Shown one piece after another: positions 24,920 through 33,377 of a DNA stretch of 44,536 bases. Positions within the stretch are counted from its first letter, which is position 1, and every line of letters starts with the position of its first letter. The position numbers and the translations under genes are program-made. The notes below the pieces were generated by a model. That model did not search any database, was not told where the DNA came from, and was given only the letters and a program-made list of their open reading frames with translations. Origin of the DNA: Parcubacteria group bacterium (lineage in GTDB: Bacteria > Patescibacteriota > Minisyncoccia > Phycocordibacterales > Phycocordibacteraceae); the NCBI GenBank assembly GCA_028286605.1, contig JAQBRE010000007.1, positions 1 to 44,536 of the forward strand, in the 5' to 3' direction.

Positions 24920-25786
24920 ATGGAACTGCGCTTTCTAAAACAGAATCGATTCTTCAAGCATCTAAAGCAAGAAGAATATAACGGAAGGATGGCCATGGCG
25001 TTCAGCCGTGCAGCGGCTACAGCGCCTTTGCGAAAAATTGACAGCACAAACCTGCAGTCATGGGAGTTCTCTGGGTTCTGCCAGAATCGTGAAGACGGGG
25101 TCATCGACTATTTAACAGCGAATATTAAAGATAAGAATCGATATTTCGTAGAGATAGGCTCCGCAGATGGCCTGGAAAATAATTCAGCCTGGCTCGCTTT
25201 TGGAAAGAAGTATAGCGGCGTTATGATAGACGGCAGCAAATTGAAATCGGAAGAGAGTAAGGAATTCCTCCAAGCCTACAACCACGGAGTAAAGCATATG
25301 AACGCATTCGTGGATCGCGATACGCTTCCGGAGCTTCTGAAAGGGATACGTGTCCACGATCCGGATTTCTTTTCGCTCGATATCGACGGGAATGATTTCT
25401 ATATCATGAACGGCCTGCTAAACCTGGAGTTCAAGCCAAAAGTGATCTGCGTCGAATATAATTCCGCGTATGGGCCTGATGCTGCGAAGACGATCGTGTA
25501 TGATCCTACGTTCAATTACAAATACGCGACGCCGACGAAGCTTTATTACGGAGTCTCGATACAAGGGTGGAAAACGCTTTTTAAGAAGCATGGATATCAA
25601 TTCGCCGGTATCGAATCTAATGGAGTAAATGCGTTCTTCATCGACCCAACGCAATTCGAACCTGGCTTCTCGAACTCTTTTACGGGGTCGGATTTCATCG
25701 AGAATTTCGTTCAGCTGTATCGTCACCCCGGCGGATGGAAGGCGCAGTTCGCGATCATCAAAGATATGCCGTTTTACGACCTGTAA
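24920..25786 (+). CDS. FkbM-like methyltransferase domain protein
   Basis: A 288-residue protein. NREDGVIDYLTANIKDKNRY, then FVEIGSADGLENNSAWLAF, corresponds to motif I. VHDPDFFSLDIDGNDFYIMN matches the FkbM K-x-D-x-E-G-x-E region with Asp-Gly-Asn in place of Glu-Gly-Ala. LEFKPKVICVEYNSAYGPD follows. The fold fits a Rossmann methyltransferase; the substitutions leave activity uncertain. It ends with FVQLYRHPGGWKAQFAIIKD. Probably modifies a glycan or its lipid carrier, co-expressed with the gene at 24081. Confidence 0.7.
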   Translation: MELRFLKQNRFFKHLKQEEYNGRMAMAFSRAAATAPLRKIDSTNLQSWEFSGFCQNREDGVIDYLTANIKDKNRYFVEIGSADGLENNSAWLAFGKKYSGVMIDGSKLKSEESKEFLQAYNHGVKHMNAFVDRDTLPELLKGIRVHDPDFFSLDIDGNDFYIMNGLLNLEFKPKVICVEYNSAYGPDAAKTIVYDPTFNYKYATPTKLYYGVSIQGWKTLFKKHGYQFAGIESNGVNAFFIDPTQFEPGFSNSFTGSDFIENFVQLYRHPGGWKAQFAIIKDMPFYDL

Positions 25787-25832
25787 CCTTCGTAAATCAG
25801 GAATGGTATACTAGTGTATAAAGCCTTATATT

Positions 25833-26819
25833 ATGGAACGAAGCATCAGAGATACTAATGTGTGCGTCATCGGCGGAGCTGGATTTATCGGCTCGCATCT
25901 AGTCAATTATCTAGTCAATGAACGGAATTGCCGCGTGCTTGTTCTTGATAACCTGATCACCGGTCAGAAACGATTCGTACATCCGAAGGCAGAATTCGTG
26001 TGGTTCGATATTACCGGTTCTGAAGAACAGCTTCGCAAACTATTGGAATTTCATGAGATCGAGTACATCTTCAACTATGCTGCCGAGCCATATATTCCCG
26101 TTTCGTTCGAACGCCCGCTTCATGTTTTTAATATCAACGCCTTCGCTGCGCTGAAAGTGATGAATGCCGCCCATGAGAAGAAGGGGGGTGTGAAAGGTAT
26201 CCTTCAGGTCTCGTCCGCCGAAATATATGGCAATACTGATGGAAAGATAAGCGAAGAGGCAAAGGTTGAGCCGCACAGCACCTATGGTGCATCTAAGGCT
26301 GCGATCGATTCGATCGTGCAAGTCGGATGGAAGGAGCGCAAGACTCCTGCTATCGCAATGCGCCAATTCAACTGCGTAGGTGAGCGCGAGACACACCCCT
26401 ACATCATTCCCGAGATTATCGAGCAGATCGGACGTTATGAGGAACAAGGATCACAAGAGAAGCCATTCGTCGTGAAGCTTGGCAATAATTCATTCCGCGA
26501 CTTCCAGTATGCTGGGGATGCCGCACGCATGGCCGTTGAACTGCTAGAAAAGGGAAATTTTGGCGAAGTCTATAATATGGGTAGTGAGGAGGGCGTGCAG
26601 ATGTATGACTTGGCGCAGATGATCGGAAAGCTGATGGGAGTTGCTGTCGAGGTGAAGGAAGATCCTGAGCGTGTACGACCATGGGAAATATGGCATCTTC
26701 AGTCAGATAACACGAAGCTTTATAAGACTATCTCAGGAAGGCCGGAGGTTCCGCTAGAGGAAGCGCTCGCTCGCACCATACATTCTTATAAAGAGAACGG
26801 GAATAAGTGGGATTTCTAA
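25833..26819 (+). CDS. NAD-dependent sugar epimerase/dehydratase (extended SDR)
   Basis: A 328-residue extended SDR. The NAD loop is VIGGAGFIGSH (12-22), SSAEIYG begins at residue 127, and the catalytic pair is Y151-K155 (YGASK). MRQFNCVGERETHP and FRDFQYAGDAAR match nucleotide-sugar 4,6-dehydratases or epimerases. It directly precedes a DegT-type aminotransferase with a one-base overlap. This is the classic pairing for making an amino- or keto-sugar nucleotide. The -10 candidate TATACT lies about 20 nt before ATG. Confidence 0.9.
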   Translation: MERSIRDTNVCVIGGAGFIGSHLVNYLVNERNCRVLVLDNLITGQKRFVHPKAEFVWFDITGSEEQLRKLLEFHEIEYIFNYAAEPYIPVSFERPLHVFNINAFAALKVMNAAHEKKGGVKGILQVSSAEIYGNTDGKISEEAKVEPHSTYGASKAAIDSIVQVGWKERKTPAIAMRQFNCVGERETHPYIIPEIIEQIGRYEEQGSQEKPFVVKLGNNSFRDFQYAGDAARMAVELLEKGNFGEVYNMGSEEGVQMYDLAQMIGKLMGVAVEVKEDPERVRPWEIWHLQSDNTKLYKTISGRPEVPLEEALARTIHSYKENGNKWDF

Positions 26820-27757
26820 TGGAGCCATATAAGGAGCTTGAAGAGAAATACGCCGCATTTGCCGGAAGCACGCATGCAGTTTCCTGTTCTTCGGGTACGG
26901 CAGCCCTGCATTTGTCGTTGCTCGCATTCGGCGTCGGCGCAGGCGATGAAGTGATCGTGCCCGATTTCTGTATGGCAGCGTGTGCATTCGCCGTAAGCTA
27001 TTGCAACGCGACGCCAGTATTCGTTGATGTGCTTCCCGATACGTACGCACTTGATCCTGCGCTCCTTGAGGTCGCCATCACACCACGCACAAAAGCGATT
27101 ATTGTCGTTCATACCTATGGGCGTCTTGCGGACATGGATGCAATCATAGCTATTGCAAAGCGCCACAGCATTCCTGTCATAGAAGATGCCTGCGAAGCGC
27201 AGGGTGCCGTGCACGCATCAAAGGCGGACGTAACGGTGTATTCCTTTTTCCGTAACAAGATCATTCCTGCCGAAGAGGGTGGTCTTATCACGACGGAATC
27301 GGAGCACATCGTCGAGCGCGCGAACTTCCTGAAGAGTATGGCCTTCAATACTGAACATGACTATTTTCATACTGAGATAGGCTACAACTACCGAATGCCT
27401 GATGCGGAAGCGGTTCTTGCGCTTGCAAGCCTGCGGGCCTACGAAGCAAATGTAGCGAAGCGAACGGCAATTGAAGCCTGGTATGACCAATATCTTACAC
27501 AGCCAATGCCAAAGCGTGATGCGGTCTGGTTCTATGAAGTGAACGTTCCGAGCAATGCAAAGGAAGCCATACTTGCAGCAATACCGCGGGCACGACACAG
27601 TTTCAAGCCGCTCTCATCACTGCCGATGTATGGAAGTGGTGCAGGAAAGCCAGTTTCTCGAGCGCTCTCAGAATCTTTGCTCCTCCTGCCCGCATGGACA
27701 GATCTTATCGAATCAGACGTACGAGATATCGCGGAACGAGTGAATGGATTGATATGA
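26819..27757 (+). CDS. DegT/DnrJ/EryC1/StrS-family sugar aminotransferase
   Basis: A 312-residue PLP enzyme. SSGTAALHLSLLA (24-36) binds the phosphate, VIEDACEAQGA (120-130) holds the Asp that pairs with the PLP nitrogen, and SFFRNKIIPAEEGGLITT (142-159) contains the Schiff-base Lys at K147. It should transaminate the keto-sugar made by the preceding SDR. The start at 26819 overlaps the SDR stop (TAATG). It is shorter than the usual ~370 residues, mainly in the C-terminal domain. It overlaps the next GT by 4 nt. Confidence 0.9.
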   Translation: MEPYKELEEKYAAFAGSTHAVSCSSGTAALHLSLLAFGVGAGDEVIVPDFCMAACAFAVSYCNATPVFVDVLPDTYALDPALLEVAITPRTKAIIVVHTYGRLADMDAIIAIAKRHSIPVIEDACEAQGAVHASKADVTVYSFFRNKIIPAEEGGLITTESEHIVERANFLKSMAFNTEHDYFHTEIGYNYRMPDAEAVLALASLRAYEANVAKRTAIEAWYDQYLTQPMPKRDAVWFYEVNVPSNAKEAILAAIPRARHSFKPLSSLPMYGSGAGKPVSRALSESLLLLPAWTDLIESDVRDIAERVNGLI

Positions 27758-28908
27758 AGATAGCACTCTGCATCTCTGCATTTCATGCGGGTGGTGGTGA
27801 GCGTGTAATGATTACGGTAGCGAATGAGCTCGCAGCTCGCGGGCACAGCATTGACCTTCTTGTACTAAAATCCGTGGGCCCATACGCATCGCATGTTACT
27901 TCAAGCGTGCGCGTGATACCGCTTGATGCGAGCCGGATGCTATTCTCGCTCCCCAAACTGGTCTCCTATTTGAAGGATCAAAAGCCTAACTCACTTATGG
28001 CACTTGATGAGTATAGTCATCTTCTATCGCTTGCAGCCCGTTATATAAGCAAAAGCGATACGCGTATTGTATTGCGGGTAGGGAATATGTTTACGGAAGT
28101 TTTCAAAAGATATGAAGGCATCAAAGGCAGGACGCTCGAATTCCTGATACGTCGCTGGTATCGCTATGCGGATGGAATCATAGCTGTTTCTCAGGGCGTG
28201 AAAGATGACATCGTCGCCCTTACGCATATCGCTTCGGAACACGTCACCGTTATCTACCACCCCAAAGATATCGTGAGAATACAAGCGCTGGCTGAGGAGC
28301 CTGTAGATTTTGCATGGATCGCGAATAAGACAGTCCCCGTCTTTATCGCTTCAGGACGCTTGAATGCGCAGAAAAATTTTCCACTATTACTTCGCGCGTT
28401 CGCGCGGGTACAGAATGATATGCCGTCTCGGCTCATCATCCTTGGCGCTGGTAGGGAAGAGGAAGCGCTTAGGAATATCGTCCGCGAATTGCGCATCGAG
28501 AACGAGGTATCTTTTTCGGGTTATATCGATAATCCGTATGCCTGGCTTGCGAAAGGAACGGTGTTCGTCAGCACCTCGCTCTGGGAAGGAATGCCGAATG
28601 CGCTTATCGAAGCAATGATATGCGGTCTTCCGGTCATCTCTTCGGACTGCGCATCGGGGCCGCGCGAAGTGCTTGCACCAGATACCGATTATCGCGCGCG
28701 ACGTACTGCAGGGTGGGAAGAAGCCGAGTACGGCATACTTACGGCTGTAAATGATGAACAGGCGCTGGTTGAGGCAATGCAGAAACTCGGTTCCGACGAA
28801 ATACTGCGTGCGACGTATGCAAAGAAGGGTATCGAGCGCGGTCGTGACTTTTCAATGGAAACGATATTACCGGCATACGAAAAAGCCCTCGGCGCTTCAC
28901 TCACATGA
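27754..28908 (+). CDS. Glycosyltransferase family 4
   Basis: A 384-residue GT-B enzyme. The N-terminus MKIALCISAFHAGGGERVMI has the glycine-rich loop of the WbnE/PglA type. The donor domain contains FIASGRLNAQKNFPLLLRAF, ILGAGREEEALRNIV and the E-x7-E motif WEGMPNALIEAMICGLPVI, then SGPREVL, characteristic of GT4 HexNAc transferases. The start is at the ATGA overlap rather than a longer in-frame extension. It may use the amino-sugar made by the two preceding enzymes (inference from order). Confidence 0.92.
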   Translation: MKIALCISAFHAGGGERVMITVANELAARGHSIDLLVLKSVGPYASHVTSSVRVIPLDASRMLFSLPKLVSYLKDQKPNSLMALDEYSHLLSLAARYISKSDTRIVLRVGNMFTEVFKRYEGIKGRTLEFLIRRWYRYADGIIAVSQGVKDDIVALTHIASEHVTVIYHPKDIVRIQALAEEPVDFAWIANKTVPVFIASGRLNAQKNFPLLLRAFARVQNDMPSRLIILGAGREEEALRNIVRELRIENEVSFSGYIDNPYAWLAKGTVFVSTSLWEGMPNALIEAMICGLPVISSDCASGPREVLAPDTDYRARRTAGWEEAEYGILTAVNDEQALVEAMQKLGSDEILRATYAKKGIERGRDFSMETILPAYEKALGASLT

Positions 28909-29963
28909 AACCGCAACGTACCACCAAGCAGGTAATATTCCTGGCACTCGGACCAATCGGTGAGGCACTCATGATGCTGGCAGTACTAGCCGAAGTAGCT
29001 GCGAAAAATCCGGATATGCAGATACGCGTACTGGCGCGGCGCAACGCCGCGCTTATTCGCGCACTTGCTACGCACTATCCGGCGTTCTATATAGATGACA
29101 TATCAACGACAGGCAGCGCACTTCGTACTACCACGCGCATGCAGAAGAATACGACGATCGTCATACAGCCCACATTCGGTACTCATACGATCTTGATAAA
29201 AGGCCTTGCAGCACTTTGGTCTCTTGTCCCTGGTGTCCAGATATTAGGGTTCCGTGACCATGGATGGTTTATGCCTTATGACGTAACGCGTCTTTGTGAT
29301 TTCAATTCCCGCTATATAGACAATATTCGTATGCTCCTGACGGATGGTGGGATCGATACAAATCCGCTCGGTACCGCACCTCTGCTCTCTCTTTCCTCGC
29401 GACCTCCGGTTGAATTCGCCTTACCTACTGAACCATTCATCATCATTCATGCATTCGCATCGAATGATATGCGTTCTTTGCCGCCGCACCGTTGGAAAGA
29501 GCTCGTTAATGTGCTGAATATTCGTTACCCCAAAGCACGTATCGTCATTACTGGTTCTGAAGCGGATAGAGCGAAAGCACAGCATTGGTTCGGTTCGAAA
29601 GGAACGGTACTCATCGCATGCGGTCTCGCTATGCCAGAGATTACGTATCTAATAGAGCATGCCGTACTCTATATCGGCGTCGATACGGGCATAACGCATC
29701 TAGCAGGCGTATTACGCAAGCAGAGCGTCGTGATCGGAAACAATTCGAACCCGCTCTGGTTGCCAACATACAATCCGAACGCGCAAGTGCTCTTGGCAAC
29801 AGAGCACTGCACTTGCGACGGAAAGAAAGGAGGTGAATGCTATGTCGAAGAAGAAGGGCAACGGTATTACCGTTGCTTGTACGAGATCGCTGATGCCACG
29901 ATATATGATGCAATCGATTCAGTGATGAAACGTGTTACGCCTGAACTCGCTGCACGAAGATAA
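28905..29963 (+). CDS. GT9 (heptosyltransferase-like) glycosyltransferase
   Basis: A 352-residue GT-B protein of the ADP-heptose transferase superfamily. VIFLALGPIGEALMMLAVLA is near the N-terminus; FIIIHAFASNDMRSLPPHRW, ARIVITGSEADRAKAQHW and LYIGVDTGITHLAGVLRKQS form the donor domain. The pattern is the GT9 G-x-D-T/S-G-x-x-H. A Cys cluster (CTCDGKKGGEC...C) near the end could bind metal. CPR cells lack a classical LPS core, so the sugar is likely not heptose. It overlaps the previous GT by 4 nt and runs 29 nt into the convergent flippase gene. Confidence 0.82.
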   Translation: MKPQRTTKQVIFLALGPIGEALMMLAVLAEVAAKNPDMQIRVLARRNAALIRALATHYPAFYIDDISTTGSALRTTTRMQKNTTIVIQPTFGTHTILIKGLAALWSLVPGVQILGFRDHGWFMPYDVTRLCDFNSRYIDNIRMLLTDGGIDTNPLGTAPLLSLSSRPPVEFALPTEPFIIIHAFASNDMRSLPPHRWKELVNVLNIRYPKARIVITGSEADRAKAQHWFGSKGTVLIACGLAMPEITYLIEHAVLYIGVDTGITHLAGVLRKQSVVIGNNSNPLWLPTYNPNAQVLLATEHCTCDGKKGGECYVEEEGQRYYRCLYEIADATIYDAIDSVMKRVTPELAARR

Positions 29964-31188
29964 CTCCCAGCGCAATAAATATTAGATTGCCGAGGATCTT
30001 CGCGATTATTAAACCCCAAAGACCAAAGAAAATTATTCCAAATACTTGCAGTATGAGCTGAACTGCCGGTACTAATATATTAAATGCATAGAGCGCGCGA
30101 ATATTCCCCATCGCATTAAGTGCATATGAAAGCACGCTTCCGAGCGGCGCAAGGACGATAAATGCATATAGCTGCGTATACGGGACTGCAGAGAGGTACG
30201 CGGGAAAGAAGATACTAAAGAATAGATGCGCAATGAGCGTATACATAAGGGCAATGATTGCCATGCCACCAGCAGCGATCCACAAGCGTCGCGCCAAAGA
30301 AAAGCGAATTTCGTCCGGCGTCTTCTCAGAGAATTTAGGAAAAGCAGCGACCGGAATGAACTTAAAGATACCCGCCAGGCGATCAGGCACGGCCGTCGCG
30401 AAGCTGTAGGTGGCGAGCGAGGCAGCGCCCAGGAAATGGAAGGCAAGGATGCTATCTATCTGTGATGCAATGCTGCTGAATATGCTCATTACGCTGAGAT
30501 GATTTCCATAGGTGATTGTCCCGGGATCCGCCGATCCGCTTGGAGGATAAAGTGCAAGGGTTTTCCGATAGGCGATGTAGAGGCCGAGTGTCTGAGTTGC
30601 CAAGTTCACTGCGAGCAGTACAACCGCTATCTTGAAGAAGAATGCTGCAAGCGCAACGCCGATATAATAGGGAATGTTCCACCATAGGCTATATGTGAAC
30701 GTGCGCTTAAAATCCTTATGACCCTGAAGTATGGCCCCGTATGAATTCAGTGTGCTGTTTATAGGTACGAGCACGGCGATGAACAGTAAGCCGATACCCA
30801 GTGTCGAATTATGCATCGCAAGATAGTAGAGGCCGAGGAGTGTCGCGCCAGCGAAGGGAATCAGATTCCATATCATCTGCCGGCGCATTGCCTGGTGTAT
30901 GATGCCGCTTTGACCCATGGCAACGGCTCGTGTAATTGCCGTGTTCATTCCTGTAAGGGTGAATGCTCCCACTATCGCAGCGACAGAAAGAAGATACTGG
31001 TAGTTTCCATATGTTTCCTTCGTCAGGACATGACTGAAAATTACGTAAAGTAAGAATGAGCAGCCTGCGACGAAGATACTGCCCGCATTCGACCAGAACC
31101 CAGTCTTGAATACGTAGGCCATATCCGTCTTCGTATATCGTTCAGTGAGGCGCAGGAGCGCCAAAAACCTCGTTTTAATGCTGTTCAT
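29935..31188 (-). CDS. Polysaccharide flippase (Wzx/MurJ-like, MOP superfamily)
   Basis: A 417-residue polytopic membrane protein with about 12 predicted helices. The N-terminus KTGFWSNAGSIFVAGCSFLL, then VIFSHVLTKETYGNYQYLLS, is typical of Wzx flippases. It would move the lipid-linked glycan across the membrane after the GTs finish it. Met at 31186-31188 is preferred over an upstream frame start because TACTAC (minus strand, 31196-31201) lies 7 nt away. It is divergent from the polymerase/ligase-like gene, giving a paired export and polymerisation module. Confidence 0.9.
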   Translation of the reverse strand: MNSIKTRFLALLRLTERYTKTDMAYVFKTGFWSNAGSIFVAGCSFLLYVIFSHVLTKETYGNYQYLLSVAAIVGAFTLTGMNTAITRAVAMGQSGIIHQAMRRQMIWNLIPFAGATLLGLYYLAMHNSTLGIGLLFIAVLVPINSTLNSYGAILQGHKDFKRTFTYSLWWNIPYYIGVALAAFFFKIAVVLLAVNLATQTLGLYIAYRKTLALYPPSGSADPGTITYGNHLSVMSIFSSIASQIDSILAFHFLGAASLATYSFATAVPDRLAGIFKFIPVAAFPKFSEKTPDEIRFSLARRLWIAAGGMAIIALMYTLIAHLFFSIFFPAYLSAVPYTQLYAFIVLAPLGSVLSYALNAMGNIRALYAFNILVPAVQLILQVFGIIFFGLWGLIIAKILGNLIFIALGVIFVQRVQA

Positions 31189-31195
31189 AGAGAGG

Positions 31196-31213
31196 GTAGT
31201 ACTGGTATATACT
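31196..31213. promoter_or_regulatory. Divergent promoters of flippase and polymerase/ligase
   Basis: Minus-strand TACTAC (31196-31201) is 7 nt from the flippase ATG. Plus-strand TATACT (31208-31213) is 9 nt from the ATG at 31223. The start codons are only 34 nt apart and the region is near-palindromic (GTACTGGTATATACTATCAG), so both genes may share one control site. Confidence 0.55.
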
Positions 31214-31222
31214 ATCAGTACT

Positions 31223-33367
31223 ATGAAAAAAGTTGCCTGGTGGATCACCGTCGTCGCCCTCTTTATTATCCCGTTCCTCGTTCTATATGTAGATAACAGC
31301 ATATTTTTCCCATTCATCGCCGGAAAGGCTTTTGCATTCCGCATACTGGTGGAAATCGCCACAGCAAGCTGGGTGCTGCTCGCATTCGCTGATAAGAGAT
31401 ATCGCCCGCAATTCTCGTGGATCCTCGTGTTCTATGCGCTCTTCACGGCATGGATGTTCATCGCCGATTGTCTTGCAGTAAATCCGCACAAGGCGCTTTG
31501 GAGCAACTTCGAGCGTATGGATGGCTGGGTAACGCTCGTCCATCTATTCCTATTCTTCGTCGTGGCAGGTAGCGTGTTCGGCGTCGACAAGCTCTGGCGC
31601 AAATGGTGGCTCACGTTCAACGGCGCGAGCGCGCTCGTTTGCGGATACGCTCTCTTGCAAATGGCGCACGTGCTCGCGATTCATCAGGGCTCATCACGTT
31701 TGGACGCGACGCTCGGCAACTCAGAGTACCTCGCCGGCTACATGCTCTTCTGCATCGCGACCACGCTATGGCTCGCCTTTGATTTCAAAGAGAAGAAAGA
31801 GCGATGGTTGCGCTACGTGCTGTTCGTGCTCGCTATCGTGCAGGTTATCGTACTCATCGGTACTGGCACGCGCGGTACGCTGATCGGTTTCATTGTTGCT
31901 GCAGGCTTCGGCACATTGCTTTGGCTCTTCGAGGCAGGAAAGCGCGGCCGCCAGGGTGCCGCTGCGGCGCTCGTCGCGCTCATCATAGTTGTCGGCGGAT
32001 TCCTCGCGGTGCAGCATCAGCCGTTCATAACGAATAATCCGATACTTTCACGTTTCTCCTCTATCGGCGTCAGTGACCTCACCGTTCGCTTCACGATATG
32101 GCACATGGCGTGGGAAGGCATTCAGGAAAAGCCAATAGCAGGCTGGGGCCAGGAAGGCTTCAACTATGTCTTCAATAAGTTCTATGACCCATCATTATAT
32201 GGACAGGAGCCGTGGTTCGACCGCGTGCACAACGTGTATCTCGACTGGACGATAGCAGGCGGTTTCCCTGCATTGCTGTTATTCCTCGCGCTTTTCGGTA
32301 GCGCTATATACGGTTTGTATCGCGGTAGCGCAAGCCGTGCAGAACGTATTCTCGTTCTCTCTGCATTCGTGGCGTATGCGGTACAGGGTCTCGTCGTCTT
32401 CGACAACCTATTCACCTACATACCGCTTGTCGCACTCTTTGCCTTCGCGCATGCGGCACGCTCGAAACCGATTCCTACTCTTGAGAACGCATCGGAAGTT
32501 TCGGTATCGACACTCGGAACAGTCGTCGTGCCGGTTGCGGTCATCGTTCTCGCCGTTACGCTCTGGTTCGTGAATGTGCCGGGCATATTGGGCGGAAAAG
32601 ATCTCATCAAGGCGCTTTCTTCAGGTAGTAACGTAGATTCTGAGTTCGCATACTTCAAGCAGACGATTGGAACGGGCACGTTCGCTACGCAGGAAGTTCG
32701 CGAGCAGTTGCTGCAGTTCGCATCAAATGCGGTAGGGTCGCAGACGGTACCGGATGCAACGAAGGAAGCTATCGCGAGCTACGCAGCTGATCAGATGAAT
32801 CAGGAGCTTGTTCGCGCGCCGATGGATGCACGTTTGCACACGACGTTCGCGATGTTCTATCGCAGCGTCGGCGATTATAAGGACGCGCTTACGCAGAGCG
32901 CGCTCGCCGTTGCCAATGCGCCGACTAAGCAATCGATCATTATCGAACAAGGATTGGAAGAATGGCAGAACGGAGACCTGACGGATGCACGCACGATACT
33001 TGTGCACGCATACCAGCTCGATACGCAGTATGACGCTGCCGCTGCGTACGCAGCAGCAGGCGACATCATCAATGGCGATATCGCAGGAGGAAAGGCTATT
33101 CTGCAGACGCACTTCGGGGCTACCGTCGTTGATCAGTCTATTCTCGTTCCTGCGTACTATCAGGTGAAGGATTGGAATGACTTGATCGCGGTACTCGTGC
33201 TTCAGGCAAAGGATAAGGGCGACGCAGCGAGCGCGTTCCAGCTTGCTGCCGCTTATTCTGAATCCGGACAGAAGGCGCAGGCCGTAGCGGTGATTCGTGC
33301 AGCTATCGCTGCGCACCCCGATGCAGCCGTGCAGGGCAACGCCTTCATCGCGCAGCTCGGCGGATAG
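31223..33367 (+). CDS. O-antigen ligase/polymerase-like membrane protein with TPR domain
   Basis: A 714-residue protein. About ten transmembrane helices occupy residues 1-440. The large loop has the Wzy_C/WaaL pattern: GTGTRGTLIGF, then EKPIAGWGQEGFNYVFNKF and RVHNVYLDWTIAGG, whose His is the likely catalytic residue. From about residue 520 a soluble domain shows TPR-like helices (RLHTTFAMFYRSVGDYKDAL, DLTDARTILVHAYQLDTQYD, AFQLAAAYSESGQKAQAVAV). It should polymerise the glycan or attach it to protein or lipid on the outer face. The TPR tail might recognise acceptor proteins such as those at 11977 and 13278 (inference). Confidence 0.87.
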   Translation: MKKVAWWITVVALFIIPFLVLYVDNSIFFPFIAGKAFAFRILVEIATASWVLLAFADKRYRPQFSWILVFYALFTAWMFIADCLAVNPHKALWSNFERMDGWVTLVHLFLFFVVAGSVFGVDKLWRKWWLTFNGASALVCGYALLQMAHVLAIHQGSSRLDATLGNSEYLAGYMLFCIATTLWLAFDFKEKKERWLRYVLFVLAIVQVIVLIGTGTRGTLIGFIVAAGFGTLLWLFEAGKRGRQGAAAALVALIIVVGGFLAVQHQPFITNNPILSRFSSIGVSDLTVRFTIWHMAWEGIQEKPIAGWGQEGFNYVFNKFYDPSLYGQEPWFDRVHNVYLDWTIAGGFPALLLFLALFGSAIYGLYRGSASRAERILVLSAFVAYAVQGLVVFDNLFTYIPLVALFAFAHAARSKPIPTLENASEVSVSTLGTVVVPVAVIVLAVTLWFVNVPGILGGKDLIKALSSGSNVDSEFAYFKQTIGTGTFATQEVREQLLQFASNAVGSQTVPDATKEAIASYAADQMNQELVRAPMDARLHTTFAMFYRSVGDYKDALTQSALAVANAPTKQSIIIEQGLEEWQNGDLTDARTILVHAYQLDTQYDAAAAYAAAGDIINGDIAGGKAILQTHFGATVVDQSILVPAYYQVKDWNDLIAVLVLQAKDKGDAASAFQLAAAYSESGQKAQAVAVIRAAIAAHPDAAVQGNAFIAQLGG

Positions 33368-33377
33368 CGATTCCGCT

